A DNA stretch of 64,000 nucleotides from Letharia columbiana. Lineage: Eukaryota > Ascomycota > Lecanoromycetes > Lecanorales > Parmeliaceae. The stretch lies in NCBI RefSeq assembly GCF_014066305.1, contig NW_023501170.1, positions 1-64,000 of the forward strand, in the 5' to 3' direction. Numbering within the stretch: the stretch's first letter is position 1; each line of letters starts with the position of its first letter. The position numbers and the translations under genes were made by a program. A model generated the notes under the pieces. The model was not told the origin of the DNA and made no database searches. It saw nothing but the letters and a program-made list of their open reading frames with translations. This document shows, one piece after another, positions 20,018 to 29,579 of the stretch.

Positions 20018-20342
20018 CATCTGCAAATCTGAAAAGTTCCTGCAAAATTTGAAATTGCTGATCGCGCGTGTGTCGCGGAAATCATAAAATCCGCCGGATT
20101 AGTAACTCTGATTAGAATCCGCCCAAATTCCGCCGGTTCAGCAACTGTCCCAACCTTTTCCGCCAGTTCTACCAATTTAGCAGCAATACGCACGAAAAAG
20201 AAAAGTTCTAATAATCGACGTTGCGACGGTAAGGTTCTACGGCGACGAGTATTAACGCCAACTCAAATTTGGTTACGGAATTAGACGATTTAATGAAATT
20301 AGTCGCGTGGGTGATGCTCTGGTATGGCGCATAATGATGCCA

Positions 20343-21853
20343 CCAGGGGGTGCAAAAAGTCATTGGACACGCTAGGCCAGATTTAGACGTAGCTTCTCCA
20401 GGTCATTTTGGTTACATTTCTACTATTCTACCACTACCAGATCACCAAGTAGCTGATTTAATGCCCTTGCCACCGTTATTTATAAGCCATGCACAGCGTT
20501 CCGGTATCTCATTGATCCGTTTCTGGATTTCTTCTAGAGAAATCTCCTCCCACTCCTCGAGAAGGACTCTTTTCAAGTTATCCTTATTCTTTCACTTCCT
20601 ATGACGCATCCTCTGCTTTAGAATGTTCCACACGGCTTCTATGGGATTGAGATCCGGTGATTGGGCTGGATGTTTCAGAGTCTCGATGTTGTGCTTTCGT
20701 TTATACTCTCGTGCGTAGTTTACAGCTGATTGAGTGCCGTGACTTGGGTTATTATCCTTCTGAAGAACACACTTTTTACCCGTTTTCCGCTCAACTTCCT
20801 GCATTTCTTTGAGATGTGACGGAAGGATCTTCTTGGTATAGAATATCTGAGTTATAGAGTTTTCTTTTGGTTGTACTTCGACGTCGTGAGGCTCCGCTGC
20901 AAGCCATTCCAGGTAACGTTCGCTCCGGAGGAATTGCTCTTCAGTCTCACTTTTTCGCTGCTTCGGAGGCCGTTTTCTCTTAGGAACATCCACTTGTACG
21001 GTAACATTCAGCTCCGGAACATCGTCAGGATCGTTGTAAAAGTGCAGATCTCCCTTGTGATAATAGGAGACAAAGGCTGACATATGCAGAACTACCCCCT
21101 CGAGCGGGGGTATTTCAGCTACGTTTTCGGGAGCGTAACGCTGATCCGGACCCTCCTCTCTGAGTACCCAGCCTGCTTGCATGGCACTGGGATCCACGTG
21201 AGCCTCATCAGTCCAGCCCACAAAGGCCCAAAAATGCTCCACTGTCTCATCCCCATGACCATGCCCATAATCCTGCCTAATTTCCTTATTCGACTAAGAT
21301 ACCCATTTGTATTTGATCTTTTTGTATAGCTTGGCATTGGCTTTTCTCGTCCGGAGTGCGTTTTGTAAGCATCTGACAGTACATCCTAAAGAGAAGACCT
21401 CAATTTGTCGTTCATAGCCTTCGTTACGGGCCTCGTTCTTCGGATCCAGTATTGCCGTAAGCTTTTCATCCGGTATTTTGAGTGGCCGTTCCGTACGAAA
21501 TGCACCAATTCTTCGAAAGGCTACTTCTGGAGCTTGACGTCGTTGTGAAAGCCAGAAATTCGCTGTTGATTTGGGAACGTTTTTTTCTTTGAATATCTGT
21601 AATAAAGGTGTATTACCTCGATTGTCAATTGCCTCAAAGAAACGGCTTTTTTTGACAGTATCACCCTCACGACGATTGGTCTTTGAGGTTCTTTTTTTAC
21701 GGGGGGGTATATGGTACTCTAGCTATATTAGATATAGAGTGTAGAATAATAAGAAATAAATAAATGTGGGTAAATAAATGATATTAACGGGGTTGCTACG
21801 GTGTTACGTCTAAATCTGGCCTAGCGTATTCAATGACTTTTTGCACCCCCTGG
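20343..21853 (-). mobile_element. Tc1/mariner-type transposon, nearly complete
   Basis: Inverted repeats of about 50 bp (CCAGGGGGTGCAAAAAGTCA...) lie at 20343-20392 and 21804-21853, with a few mismatches between arms. It encodes one transposase on the minus strand. The flanks do not show a clear TA duplication. Confidence 0.85.
20442..21712 (-). pseudogene. Tc1-like (DDE_3) transposase with two nonsense mutations
   Basis: A continuous minus-strand frame from about 21712 to TGA at 20442 (about 420 codons) is interrupted only at 21294-21296 (TAG) and 20592-20594 (TGA). A basic start (KKRTSKTNRREGDT) precedes a helix-turn-helix (NTPLLQIFKEKNVPKSTANF) and a second DNA-binding segment (LGCTVRCLQNALRTRKAN). 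The catalytic domain shows WTDEAHVDPS (first Asp), LQKDNNPSHGTQ (second Asp) and HPAQSPDLNPIEAVWNILKQ (third acidic residue and the classic NPIE motif). The tail follows (EEWEEISLEEIQKRINEIPE, then CAWLINNGGKGIKSATW). Both stops can arise by single transitions at Trp or Gln codons. The ATG is not evident and may be mutated. Catalytic residues are intact, so inactivation looks recent. Confidence 0.9.
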
Positions 21854-22104
21854 TGATGCGCATGTTGATGATGATATATATTGATGCCATATGTATATAG
21901 AATAGTACTTAGAGTAGGGGCTATCAAAGTTACTTCTGCTATTGCGAATAGTAACTATCTGATATTGCAAGTAGTTACTAGTTCCTTGATAGCACCTTAC
22001 TATTAGATAGTAACTATTCAAATCTGATTCGTAATCATAAATACCTATTAACCGTTTTGATGCATAGGGCCTTGGCGACGGAGAAATCTTCTCCGCACAA
22101 ATGC

Positions 22105-22242
22105 CATGCTATTAAGCAACTCAGCTAAAAAAGCCTAATCCCGGGAGTGTCTGCTTAATAGCCAGACACCCCTATTTGGACCTAAATAGGGCCCCGTAGG
22201 GCCCCCGTAGGGACGTCGCAGGGCCCCGTGGGGGCTGCTGCT
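22105..22242 (+). mobile_element. Solo GC-rich foldback unit
   Basis: This nearly matches 5807-5931 ('gcaactcagctaaaaaagc' to 'gggggctgctgctaac'). It represents one arm of the hairpin core of the GGGCTAATTAC family, here without the AT-rich ends. Its presence alone at two sites suggests the core can move or be exchanged independently. Confidence 0.65.
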
Positions 22243-22301
22243 AACACATGCGCATGCCTATCTATGCACTATAGCCACTGCCTCTTCCCATAGCCATTAT
22301 T

Positions 22302-23068
22302 AGGGACTTTCAATGTTCGATTTTACTATTAGATAGTTACTATTAAAAAATCGTCAAATAGCTACTAGTACTCTGAAAGCACCTTACTATTAAATAGTAA
22401 ATAGCTGAATATCCTCCGAAATATATTCTTTAACTAAATACCGTCTAATCGTATTCGTCATAGAGCCTCCGCTAGAGCATTTATCGGAGATAACCTCTCA
22501 ACACTACTAGTAATAGCTACTACCAAACACATATCTACGTCCTCTCATTGCCATAGCTATCGCTAACGAGCATGTACTCGAAAGAGATCCGGTCGATCAA
22601 ACTTCCATTGCATGTAGATGTCTAGATTGGCCGATGTTTTAGCTATCGAAGAAGGAGACTTCAAGCAGCGTTTCCCAGTCACCTTCAAGAGGGTTTTTAT
22701 AACGGGATCCTCGCCTTCGGAGTCAGACGAATTGATATCGCTGCTGTCCAAAGCCTCGGCGATCTTCTTAACAAGTAGATGTCTGGTGCAGGCGTCAATT
22801 AGACGGCGTTTGGAAGTCTTTCTAGCCATGACTCCGCAGGAGGTACGAGTGCATAGACGCGATATGGACGAGGAATAGGTATTTGACTAAGCTAGGGCCG
22901 ATTTCAGAATACCAAATAGTAACTATTTGAGTGTAATAGCAAGTCTGGAGTTGCTATTAACTAGTAGAAAAAAAGTTACTATTTCGGTGGCAAATGGTAA
23001 GGCTGAGTAGGGCTACAGGGGTTAAATAGTTACTATTTGCAATAGCAATAGTAACTTTGAAAGTCCCT
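22302..23068 (-). mobile_element. Nested PIF-like element with ATT duplication
   Basis: AGGGACTTTCAA...TTGAAAGTCCCT ends are flanked by ATT (22299-22301, 23069-23071). The ends resemble those of the host element (AGGGGCTATCAAAG), and the same AATAGTAACTATTT subterminal motif is present, so the two are related subfamilies, one inserted into the other. Confidence 0.7.
22563..22829 (-). pseudogene. Possible N-terminus of a PIF/Harbinger-type transposase
   Basis: An 88-codon frame starts MARKTSKRRLIDACTRHLLV and has an acidic Ser/Asp stretch (SSDINSSDSEGEDP). It ends YMQWKFDRPDLFRVHAR, a pattern resembling the 'RP-LFR-HARM' segment just before the core of fungal Harbinger-like transposases. The DDE domain is absent. 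The element would therefore be a deletion derivative. A chance ORF cannot be excluded. Confidence 0.45.
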
Positions 23069-23886
23069 ATTGCTGTCGCTATTTCTCATCACCGTTATCA
23101 TATCTACCCCAAAGACATCTCGCAAAAAAGCTCTTTCTCGCCATGTCGATAGAGAGAAAGGACTTAATAGGAGAAAGGACTTAACGATAGCGCGATATAT
23201 GTATATAACACTACTTTAGAGCGTGTTTTTTAAGACGCAATAGTAACTATTGAGTCAAATAGCAGGTCCGGACCTGCTACTTCAAAATTTTTTGCTATCT
23301 ACTATTCGTAGGGCTGACGGGTGGCAAATGGGGTTAAATAGTTACTATTTGCAATAGCAGAAGTAACTTTGATAGCCCCTAGTGTATTAGAGTGCATTGC
23401 GCAAAATTTTTGAAGTTGCTGAAAATTTTTGAAGTTGCTAAACTGGCAGAACTAACGGAAAGGGTTGAACATAGACAAAGTCTGCTTAATAGGCTAAATC
23501 GTGCTTATGGTGCGGACCCGGCGAAAATCGTGCGGAAATTCACTTTTCAGATTTGCAGATGAATAGATAGAAGAAAATAACTTTTAATAAAGAGAATATT
23601 TTTCTATCTACTTATTTAATTTAAGGTATATTTCGAGTATATAAAAGTATCTTATTAAAATATATTATCTAATTAAATTAAAATATTTATCGAGATAAGA
23701 ATAATTTATTAGAATTTAACGATATATATAATTTAATACTCTCTATAATTAGATATCTAGTTAATTAATTATTATCTCTATTAAATTTAATATATATATA
23801 ATTTAAAGATAACTTAAAAATCTTATAAATAAAGACTATATCTTAATAATCTTATAAGATATAAAATTTAATAATTAAAATAAAGA

Positions 23887-25132
23887 TTACGCTTCGTAAC
23901 GAGGTGGGATAGAGCGAGGTTTTAAGTACCCAATACTACCTCGCTTCGAGTCGAGGTTTTTAACGAGATGAGGTAAATCGAAGTAGGGTTTTCTATCGGG
24001 GTAATAGGGGTACTTCGTTACTCTCGTTAAGTCTATTAATTAAGTTAGCTCGAGGCTATTACTCTCTTAACATTCTTATAGCGCCTTCGTAATACCTCGT
24101 AAATATAATCTCACATATCTCATTATCTTTCTAAGCACCTATATCTTATACTCTAATTTAGACTACGATATCGTATTCTATACTCTATTTTATTCTATTT
24201 CTATTATATAATATTAAAATTTAGAGAAATTACTTAGAGATACTTATCTTAGCGAAGAACTATAAATTACGATAATCGTATCTATATTAAATTAGTAAAA
24301 ATTATCGCCTTTTAACGATTACTTAGTAATGTACCGTAATACTGGAAATTTTTAAATACGTTATATATTTTTAATAGTACTTTTCGTAGAACGATAGTAG
24401 ATTAATTTCTTTAAAAAAGTATATTAATTTTTAATACGATAAATCTAAAAATCTAATATATTACGATAATAATTATAAATTAATAGAATAACGATATTTA
24501 TAGAGATATCTTAGTAATAATAAATTTACGTAAATTACTTTATATAATTAAATAGACTATTCTCTAGCTTAAGTAAATTTAATCGAGTAATAAAAATTTA
24601 TAGAGTAAGATAGTCCCGTTCCGTAGTTCGAATCAACGAATATTTCTCTTATTTGAAATTAATTAATTTTGTAAAATATCTTATTCTTTTTATTCTTTTC
24701 GAAATAGTTTTTAATTTTATAACGGTTTCTCGATTTTATAATAGTATTATAATTATATCGTAACGATATTATAACGATATCGTAACGATTTTAATCTATA
24801 AAACGTATTAAAAATATTATAGTTATTTTAACTCGATACGATTTTTTATTAATACGTACTAAGATATATAATCGTTAATTATTTAATTCGTTTTTTATTC
24901 TTTATCGTCTAAAGGCGGAGATGGGCCAGATGATCTATTAATACGTCTTAATAAAATAATCGTATATTTACCGTATATATATAGTAAAAGAAGACCGCTG
25001 CTACTCGCTAAGGTAGGGTTCATCGAGTTAACGGAGTATACTTCGAAACCTCGGCTCCGGGTTAGGGCGGGGTCGGGGTTTCGAGCTTCCTCGAAACTTC
25101 GTCGAGGTTTCTCGTCTCGTTACGTAGCGTAA
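23887..25132. mobile_element. MITE copy A, split by a transposon relic
   Basis: The ends TTACGCTTCGTAACGA and TCGTTACGTAGCGTAA form an inverted pair. TAAAGA directly repeats on both sides (23881-23886, 25133-25138). Its two flank regions match copy B (25440-25810) in inverted orientation. The central 24284-25020 is absent from B and equals the relic at 3095-3873, so it is a nested insertion. Confidence 0.65.
24284..25020. repeat. RIP-mutated relic shared with 3095-3873
   Basis: This is a reverse-complement match to the AT-rich relic at 3095-3873 along its length (shared 'ttaattatttaattcgtttt', 'gtaaaagaagaccgctgcta'). There is no ORF. It is inserted in MITE copy A. The parent superfamily cannot be determined. 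Confidence 0.6.
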
Positions 25133-25439
25133 TAAAGATTATATTATAATTTAAGTCTTCGCGTTATTTTAAATTATATCTATATAATATTTAAATATAA
25201 TAAGATTTACTAGATTAACTAATACGTAATTTTCCGAAACTAAAACTTTTATTTCTAAAAAAAGTTTTTTTATTACCTCGAACTTAATATTATAGAAGTT
25301 TTAACTTTAATTAAAAAAGTATTAAATTTTAATTTAATTCTATTCGAGTTTTTAAGAAATCTAGAATCTAATTTAAAATTAATTAGTTTAATATTAAGTT
25401 AAACTATCTTACGCGTAAAATTAATTCTTTAATTAGAAT

Positions 25440-25810
25440 TTACGCTACGTAACGAAGCGAAGAACCTCGACGAGATTTCGAAGTATATTCTATTATCTCG
25501 ATGAATCTTAAGTATCTCTAAGCGAATTCTCTAAATTTTAATATTATATATTAAGAACTATAGTAAAATAGAGTATAAAATACGATATCGTAGTTTAAAT
25601 TAGAGTATAAGATAATGAGATATATGAGATTATATTTAAAGAGACGTTACGAGAGCGCTATAGAAGCGCTACGAATACGTTACGAGGGTAATAGCTCTAA
25701 GTTAATCTAATTAAACGCTTAATGAAGATAAGAAAGTATCGCCGTTACCTCGCTAAGAAAATGCTATCTCGTTAAAATCTCGCTCTATCTCGCCTCGTTA
25801 CGTAGCGTAA
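25440..25810. mobile_element. MITE copy B (371 bp)
   Basis: TTACGCTACGTAACGA at 25440 is inverted at 25795-25810. Subterminal CGAGG/CCTCG-rich segments survived because CpG is spared by RIP here. It matches the halves of copy A in opposite orientation. Non-coding. Confidence 0.65.
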
Positions 25811-26338
25811 ACTAAGTTTCTTTTAACTTTCTAAACTCTATAAGTTTAAATCTATAAATTAAATTTATAAAAAGTAATTAATTTTAAATTTAATTTCGAG
25901 ATTAGATTTAACTCTCGAAGAGTAAAAATACTTTAATTTAAGATTTACTTAGAACTATAAGATCGAATTTTAATAATTTTAAGTTATTAAAAAGCTTATA
26001 TTAAGTTTCATAATTTAAAAAAATTATAGAAAAATATTAATAGAAAAAAAAGTTATATTAATAATAAGTTTATAGAGAATTAATTTAATTTATATATAAT
26101 TAATAAAGAAGTTAATTCTACTAAGAATTATAGTTTTTTTATATTAATTTATTTTTTACGATTTTTACGATTTTTACGATTTTTAAAGTTTTTATTAATT
26201 TTACGAATTTTATAATTTTTATAATTTTTTATTAGAAAATATTAATAAATACGAATCGAGGATAATATAAATAGTTTCGAATTTTATTAAATTTTTATTA
26301 CTCGACTATTTAAATTTATATTAAAATAATATTATAAA

Positions 26339-27990
26339 CAAGTAAAGGCCCATGAATTAAATTCATGGAGTTGGATTTTTCTAAGTCAAATCGAATTTTA
26401 GCCCTAGCCCTAAGTCAAATCGAACTCTGATCGCTTGCTGTGCGTTTTTGACCTACTTCCACCACTACAAAATTGATTTAATCTATGTGGTATACAGGCA
26501 CATATGTGCGGAGAGAGGTGCGCTAAGGCCTGATTGATCCGTAATAATTGCCCACAAAAAACAGAGAAAGGCCATGTCCTTATGGCAAGAAGTATCGAAA
26601 TACCGGAAAGAAATGGAGACAACGTGCCAGTTAGTGGTGTGAATCCCACAATATCTCCTGCCGCAGTGAAATCTTTCGAATAATGAAATAGCTGTAGACA
26701 TCGGACGGTTTCAATTCGTCCAAATATGCATCGTCCGATGTTCCTCCTGTAGAGGCCCAATTGACTGTGATAGTAGATCCTCCTCTTGTGACGTTATTGC
26801 AGTGATGTACCATATTAATGCAGTGGGGATGACAGGCCAAGTTACAGTGGTGTTCTCCGCTTACTGAGTGATGATTTGATGTGGAATCGTGGAGAGCATA
26901 TGACGTGGGATCTTGGAGAGCTGAGCCTGTTCTTGGTGCTGGGGGCCTTGTTGCCGCTTGGTTTCTCCGCAGTGTTCTCCGCATTTGCCTGTTGTATTGA
27001 CTTCTCTTACACTGACTGAGTGGATTGGTGTGAGATCGTGGAGAGTAGGCCTGTTGTGTCACTGCTGCTGATGACTGTCTCCGCAATGTTCTCCGCAGTG
27101 TTCTCCGCATTCGCCTGTTGTAGATCCTCCTCTTATTCAACTGAGTGCGAGGGTATCGAGGGTAAATGTGTTCATATTGGTGGAATTGGTAGAATTGGTA
27201 GAATTGTGAAAGAAGAATAGTTACACAAATAGGTGGAAGGATTATTATCCGATCCCGGACGCGTCTGGTGTGATTACCCCTATTTTCATAATCATTGGGA
27301 AACTAGAATCGCGATTTTGGCACCCCCCTTCAAAAAACAAAAAAAGTGCTTTTCTTGAATAGCCTCACAACGATAACTTGTAACGTTCTAAAAAATCTCT
27401 AGATTTTAATAATTATATAAGAGATTAAGAATCTCGAATTTTAAAAGATTCTAATTATTCGTTTTATTATAGAATAAAGATTTAATAAATTCTTAGATTT
27501 TTTAAAATAGTCTTGGCGGTAAAAAAATAGCCGAGGTAAATTTTTCAAGTTCGCGATATATTCTCACTTTTTATATTTCACTTATAAGATTAAGATTAAA
27601 ATCTTTCTAAAATCTAGAGATAGATTACTTAATATAATAAGTAGATATCGTAAAATTTCTAGACTGTAAAAACAAGTGGTGGTGAGGTTATACAGGAAAA
27701 TTCAAATTTTTGATTTTTGATTATGGGGGGGTGCCAAATTCGCAGATTTTTTTTTAGTTTCCCAATGATTAAGAAAACAGGGGTATCATATTTTCAGGAG
27801 CTTCTTCTTGACGATGTTCAGGATCTAACACGCGTTGAGAGGCTTCAAAACAGGGTGATAAAGAACGGGTAGGGGACGCGTCTTGGGAGGAAGCATCGCT
27901 GGGTTAGAAGGCACCACCGCTGGCTTAAGAGGAGTATGTAGGGGAGGACGTATCCGTTCGGGCTCTCTTTGAGGGCCTTCCAACGCGTTT
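26339..27990 (-). mobile_element. Inverted copy of the non-autonomous element at 54-56.5 kb
   Basis: Bases 26339-27190 match the reverse complement of about 55140-56510, and 27200-27800 that of about 54340-54905. Bases 27905-27985 match the complement of 54936-55010, so the order is rearranged. It contains GCGGAGAACACTGCGGAGAA-type repeats and the TTCTACCAA microsatellite. The minus-strand frame spanning 26631-27140 and its alternative Ala/Asn/Glu/Thr-rich frame both contain or border stops; no function is recognised. Confidence 0.7.
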
Positions 27991-28003
27991 ATGAGCAGTA
28001 GTA

Positions 28004-28781
28004 GGTAGCTGTTGGGCTCGCTTGCGGCCTCGATTGCCAGCAGTACGGGGCTACAAGCTACTCCATGAGAACCCACGGCATCATGATCCGCGCACCTACA
28101 ATCGTCCTACTTCAGATGAGGTCGCTATCGCTTGGGAAGGTGATGTGGATAACCCACTGGGCGTACCTGAGGCTAAGGATGTCTTGGTAGAGGCTCGAAG
28201 TAGTGAGAGATTCAGTGTTCCATATTGGCATCCAGCCTATAAGCCCTTACGCTACCCCCTTATCTTCCCATTCGGCGAACAGTCATGGCATAACAATATA
28301 CCCAATGCAGGTGTTGCACTGGGTGGGAGCCTTCTTGCCTACCGACGCAGCAATGGCGAAATCGCCCCACGAGTCAAAGGAACTACCGGCCGAGGTGGCT
28401 CTACACGAGTGACGCTTGCCTCATATTATAGGTCCATACTATCCATTCCTTCTGCTTTATTGACCGCTGACTTCCCATAGATATATAACGCAGATTCGTC
28501 CTGGCAAGTTCAACCGCCTCCTCCACTGCGGTAGGCTGCTACAGCATTTCGTCTGCGATGCATATGTGGCTGTCGAAAGCAATCGACTCCATTTGCTAAA
28601 GGTGAATCAGAAGACCATTCGGGCTGATACCTATCAAGCAGTCGTCGATGCTCACGTCGGTGGAGCCACCACAGGCGATCAGGCTGGCAAACAACGCATC
28701 GTCCTCCCTTCCTCCTATCAAGGAGGCCCACGGTTCATGAAACAACTCTACCAGGATACCATTGCCCTGTCCACGGGATAA
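28004..28781 (+). pseudogene. Helitron N-terminal (helitron_like_N) coding region
   Basis: The segment preceding the Rep nuclease in Helitron proteins is readable: RDPRTYNRPTSDEVAIAWEG-like text (here PRTYNRPTSDEVAIAWEG), HPAYKPLRYPLIFPFGEQSW, VTLASYYR, then after an intron YITQIRPGKFNRLLHCGRLL, QHFVCDAYVAVESNRLHLLK, NQKTIRADTYQAVVDAH, and KQRIVLPSSYQGGPRFMKQL up to YQDTIA. In intact Helitrons this is followed by the HUH motif and two-tyrosine active site. Here a stop (28779-28781) and unrelated sequence follow, so the catalytic nuclease is missing. The upstream boundary is set by the end of the inverted segment; no start codon is identifiable. Confidence 0.85.
28432..28480 (+). other. Intron in the Helitron N-terminal region
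   Basis: Splicing GTCCAT...CCGCTGAC...CCATAG removes 49 bp and joins VTLASYY-R to YITQIRPGKFNR through an Arg codon split AG|A. This recreates the conserved order seen in Helitron proteins. Without it, the frame stops and downstream homology lies in another frame. The donor is not ideal, but frame and homology support the call. Confidence 0.7.
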
Positions 28782-28800
28782 TCATAGATTGAGGTATGTA

Positions 28801-29100
28801 GGCAATTCCTTCTTAGCCGGGTAGAAATACTTCAAGCTGCAGCATGAATAACTTACCGCGCTAACGGTGGTATTGAAACATCACGACATTTTTTTGGTGT
28901 GGTGTCTCTTTTTTCATGCACCAAAACTTTCCGCGCTAGGCGTATTTTTCTTGGCAATTTCTTTGATGAGTTGAAGCTTCAAGCTGTAGAATGAGAAGAT
29001 TACCGCGCTAACGGTGGTTTTGAAACATCGCGACTTTTTTTGGTGTGGTGTTCTTTTTTCAGTCACCAAATTTTTCGCGCTAGGCGTATTTTTCCTTTTT
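28801..29100 (+). repeat. Tandem duplication of about 150 bp
   Basis: Two imperfect copies (about 28801-28950 and 28953-29097) share 'ggcaatt', 'cttcaagctg', 'ccgcgctaacggtggt', 'ttttttggtgtggtg' and 'cgcgctaggcgtattttt'. They occupy the position of the missing Helitron nuclease domain. GTATGT at 28794 and TTATTCAG at about 29172-29179 could make the whole insert intron-like. Confidence 0.7.
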
Positions 29101-29345
29101 TTACCCGCAAATTAATTTGGTTCTCCTCCCGCACTTTGCGTACATTTCTTGACTAACACATGTTCGTCCTTATTCAGGTTAGCTGATGACCCTTATTCGT
29201 ATCCTTCAGACTCAGTACCATACCCTCCCTCTACCGGACGATGCGCAATGTAAGCAGCCGTCACCGAAGACTTCTGCCTTCATTTGATTCAAATCCGCTT
29301 GGAGGAAAACAACACCAGCTCTACAAAGGACATCAGCCTCACTAC

Positions 29346-29567
29346 TCGCAACAGTGGGACTGTGGGTTAGTGGGTCCATTATGAGGCCATAGCGTTGGTG
29401 GCTGTTTGATCAGCCGTTCGTGTTGGTACCCTTGTTGGTACCCCTGTTGGTACCCCGGCAAGGGGTTGGGGATAGGTGTCCAGTACGAGCTATATAGCCA
29501 CCTGTTTTGCACCTGTCAACGGCTCTTCATTCGATTTCGTCTCTTTCAGAGCCATATCATTTTTCTC
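29346..29567 (+). repeat. Split direct repeat A1
   Basis: This 222-bp repeat is nearly identical to A2 (33170-33391), beginning TCGCAACAGTGGGACTGTGG and ending CATATCATTTTTCTC. It includes a triple GTTGGTACCC motif. A TTT-to-TTG change ('gctgtttgat' against 'gctgttggat') is the difference I noticed. Confidence 0.9.
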
Positions 29568-29579
29568 TTTATCAGTCAT

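Larger units (their letters stand above)
21916..23380. mobile_element. PIF-like inverted-repeat element with 3-bp target duplication
   Basis: The ends AGGGGCTATCAAAGTTACTT and its exact complement are flanked by AGT at 21913-21915 and 23381-23383. Subterminal motifs of the AATAGTAACTATTTGA type recur in both orientations. The interior contains a related nested element (22302-23068) and a solo foldback unit (22105-22242). The 1465-bp copy has no transposase of its own. Assignment to PIF/Harbinger rests on the 3-bp duplication and the nested partial ORF. Confidence 0.7.
20018..23561. mobile_element. Outer inverted-repeat element carrying three nested insertions
   Basis: CATCTGCAAATCTGAAAAGT (20018-20037) is perfectly inverted at 23542-23561. 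Internal flanks also correspond in reverse ('ttttccgccagttctaccaa' near 20158 against 23440-23470), so longer imperfect arms may exist. After subtracting the Tc1-like element (20343-21853) and the 21916-23380 element, roughly 570 bp of its own sequence remain, without a clear gene. No target duplication was identified. Confidence 0.6.
23570..26337. repeat. AT-rich RIP block with two inverted copies of a MITE
   Basis: No gene is recognised. It contains the MITE copies at 23887-25132 and 25440-25810, and the relic shared with 3095-3873. The remainder is AT-rich with almost no CpA/TpG. A short ACGATTTTT tandem repeat lies at about 26157-26185. Confidence 0.6.

Noticed and set aside
27825..28076. 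Pro-rich minus-strand ORF overlapping the Helitron N-terminal region
   Set aside because: No motif or start support. Part of it (27905-27985) belongs to an inverted non-coding segment and the rest is antisense to the Helitron frame.
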